Below are positions 63,735 to 64,000 of a DNA stretch of 64,000 nucleotides, piece after piece. This DNA is from Klebsiella oxytoca. GTDB lineage: Bacteria; Pseudomonadota; Gammaproteobacteria; Enterobacterales; Enterobacteriaceae. The DNA lies in NCBI RefSeq assembly GCF_009707385.1, contig NZ_CP046115.1, positions 2,728,001 to 2,792,000 of the forward strand, given 5' to 3'. How positions within the stretch are numbered: position 1 is the first letter of the stretch; each line of letters opens with the position of its first letter. The notes under the pieces are model-generated. The model searched no databases. It was given only the letters and a program-made list of their open reading frames with translations, and had not been told where the DNA came from. The position numbers were made by a program, and so were the translations under genes.

Positions 63735-64000
63735 TTATCCCGGCCCGTCACTGGCGGCGGCCAGCAGCGGCACTATCACATCGCTTAACGGCGTGGCAAT
63801 GTGATAAATCCTGCCGTATCGCTGCACGACTCCGTTACGTATATCCCATTCAAGCGGCAGTCCGGCCTGTCGATCGGTGAGTATGGAAGTACTCAGATCT
63901 GGAGGGGCCCGATGGAAACCGTCGATAATTTCCTGCAATACGCCATCGTCCAGGCTGGCGCCAGCGGCGCGGGCTACCGCAAGACACTCTTTTAAATAAG
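63735..64000 (-). CDS. Ketopantoate reductase (PanE/ApbA)-like, C-terminal part
   Basis: The minus-strand frame is open from the window edge to a stop at 63735; 88 codons are visible, so the 5' part lies beyond the window. STSILTDRQAGLPLEWDIRNG and IYHIATPLSDVIVPLL match the C-terminal helical domain of the PanE/ApbA family, where Glu (in PLEWD) binds ketopantoate. The N-terminal NADP-binding domain cannot be checked. It may be a PanE paralogue rather than the biosynthetic enzyme. Confidence 0.82.
   Translation of the reverse strand, partial: YLKECLAVARAAGASLDDGVLQEIIDGFHRAPPDLSTSILTDRQAGLPLEWDIRNGVVQRYGRIYHIATPLSDVIVPLLAAASDGPG

Overview
The window reads as chromosomal DNA of an enteric gammaproteobacterium (Enterobacteriaceae, in the broad Enterobacter/Citrobacter/Kluyvera/Klebsiella/Salmonella group). 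The basis is its mid-50s GC feel, its close-packed operons, and families typical of that group: DUF1471 (YhcN-like) proteins, the PgtABCP phosphoglycerate system, TtrS/TtrR, a PapC/PapD-type fimbrial locus, and mannose- and ascorbate-type PTS permeases. The species cannot be fixed from sequence reading alone. Most of the window looks like accessory islands placed between core genes.

Layout. 1-1.64 kb: 3' part of a GlgX/TreX-type debranching enzyme. 1.8-3.0 kb: a VOC protein and a DUF1471 protein. 3.3-12.8 kb: a redox/detoxification block with a LysR regulator, two aldo-keto reductases, exported carboxymuconolactone-decarboxylase, cupin and flavodoxin proteins, a DUF4405 membrane cytochrome-like protein, a CusR/CusS-type two-component system and an exported dienelactone-hydrolase-like enzyme. 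Four copies of one 27-nt operator-like element (CTGAC-N6-[C/A]TGACA-N4-TGTCAG) sit in front of these genes and suggest a local regulon. 12.8-15.6 kb: a scar zone with a duplicated fragment of the first aldo-keto reductase, an ISNCY-type transposase remnant, a SnoaL-like protein and a second DUF1471 protein. 15.9-22.2 kb: pgtA-pgtB-pgtC, divergent from pgtP.

22.6-27.4 kb: an RpiR regulator and a complete mannose-family PTS (IIA, IIB, IIC, IID), followed by a CX5R tyrosine phosphatase. 27.4-32.3 kb: an opposing operon for a YheO/DauR-like regulator, a D-threonine-aldolase-like PLP enzyme, an M20 deacylase, a RidA deaminase and an MFS importer, probably for a D-amino acid or N-acyl amino acid. 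32.5-36.1 kb: ttrR and ttrS, next to a deletion scar in which the TtrB signal peptide is fused in frame to TtrC and the rest of ttrB and all of ttrA are absent.

36.4-47.8 kb: a 12-gene Pap/Mrp-type fimbrial operon (major pilin, PapH-like anchor, usher, two chaperones, four minor pilins, a two-domain tip adhesin, a lipoprotein and an FKBP-like, Lys/Pro-rich exported protein), with a separate regulator that joins a LuxR helix-turn-helix to a PapI/FaeA-like winged helix. 48.2-57.6 kb: an FAD amine-oxidase-like gene behind an apparent attenuator, a ParD-like/methionine aminopeptidase pair, HxlR/tautomerase, LysR/serine hydrolase and LysR/PRISE-like reductase divergent pairs, and a small DUF2975/XRE operon. 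57.6-63.0 kb: a seven-gene operon with an ascorbate-type PTS, phosphotriesterase-like and creatininase-like hydrolases, a SIS protein and a GntR regulator, read from a promoter overlapped by a perfect 8-bp-arm palindrome. The window ends with a small unknown gene and the 3' end of a PanE-like ketopantoate reductase.
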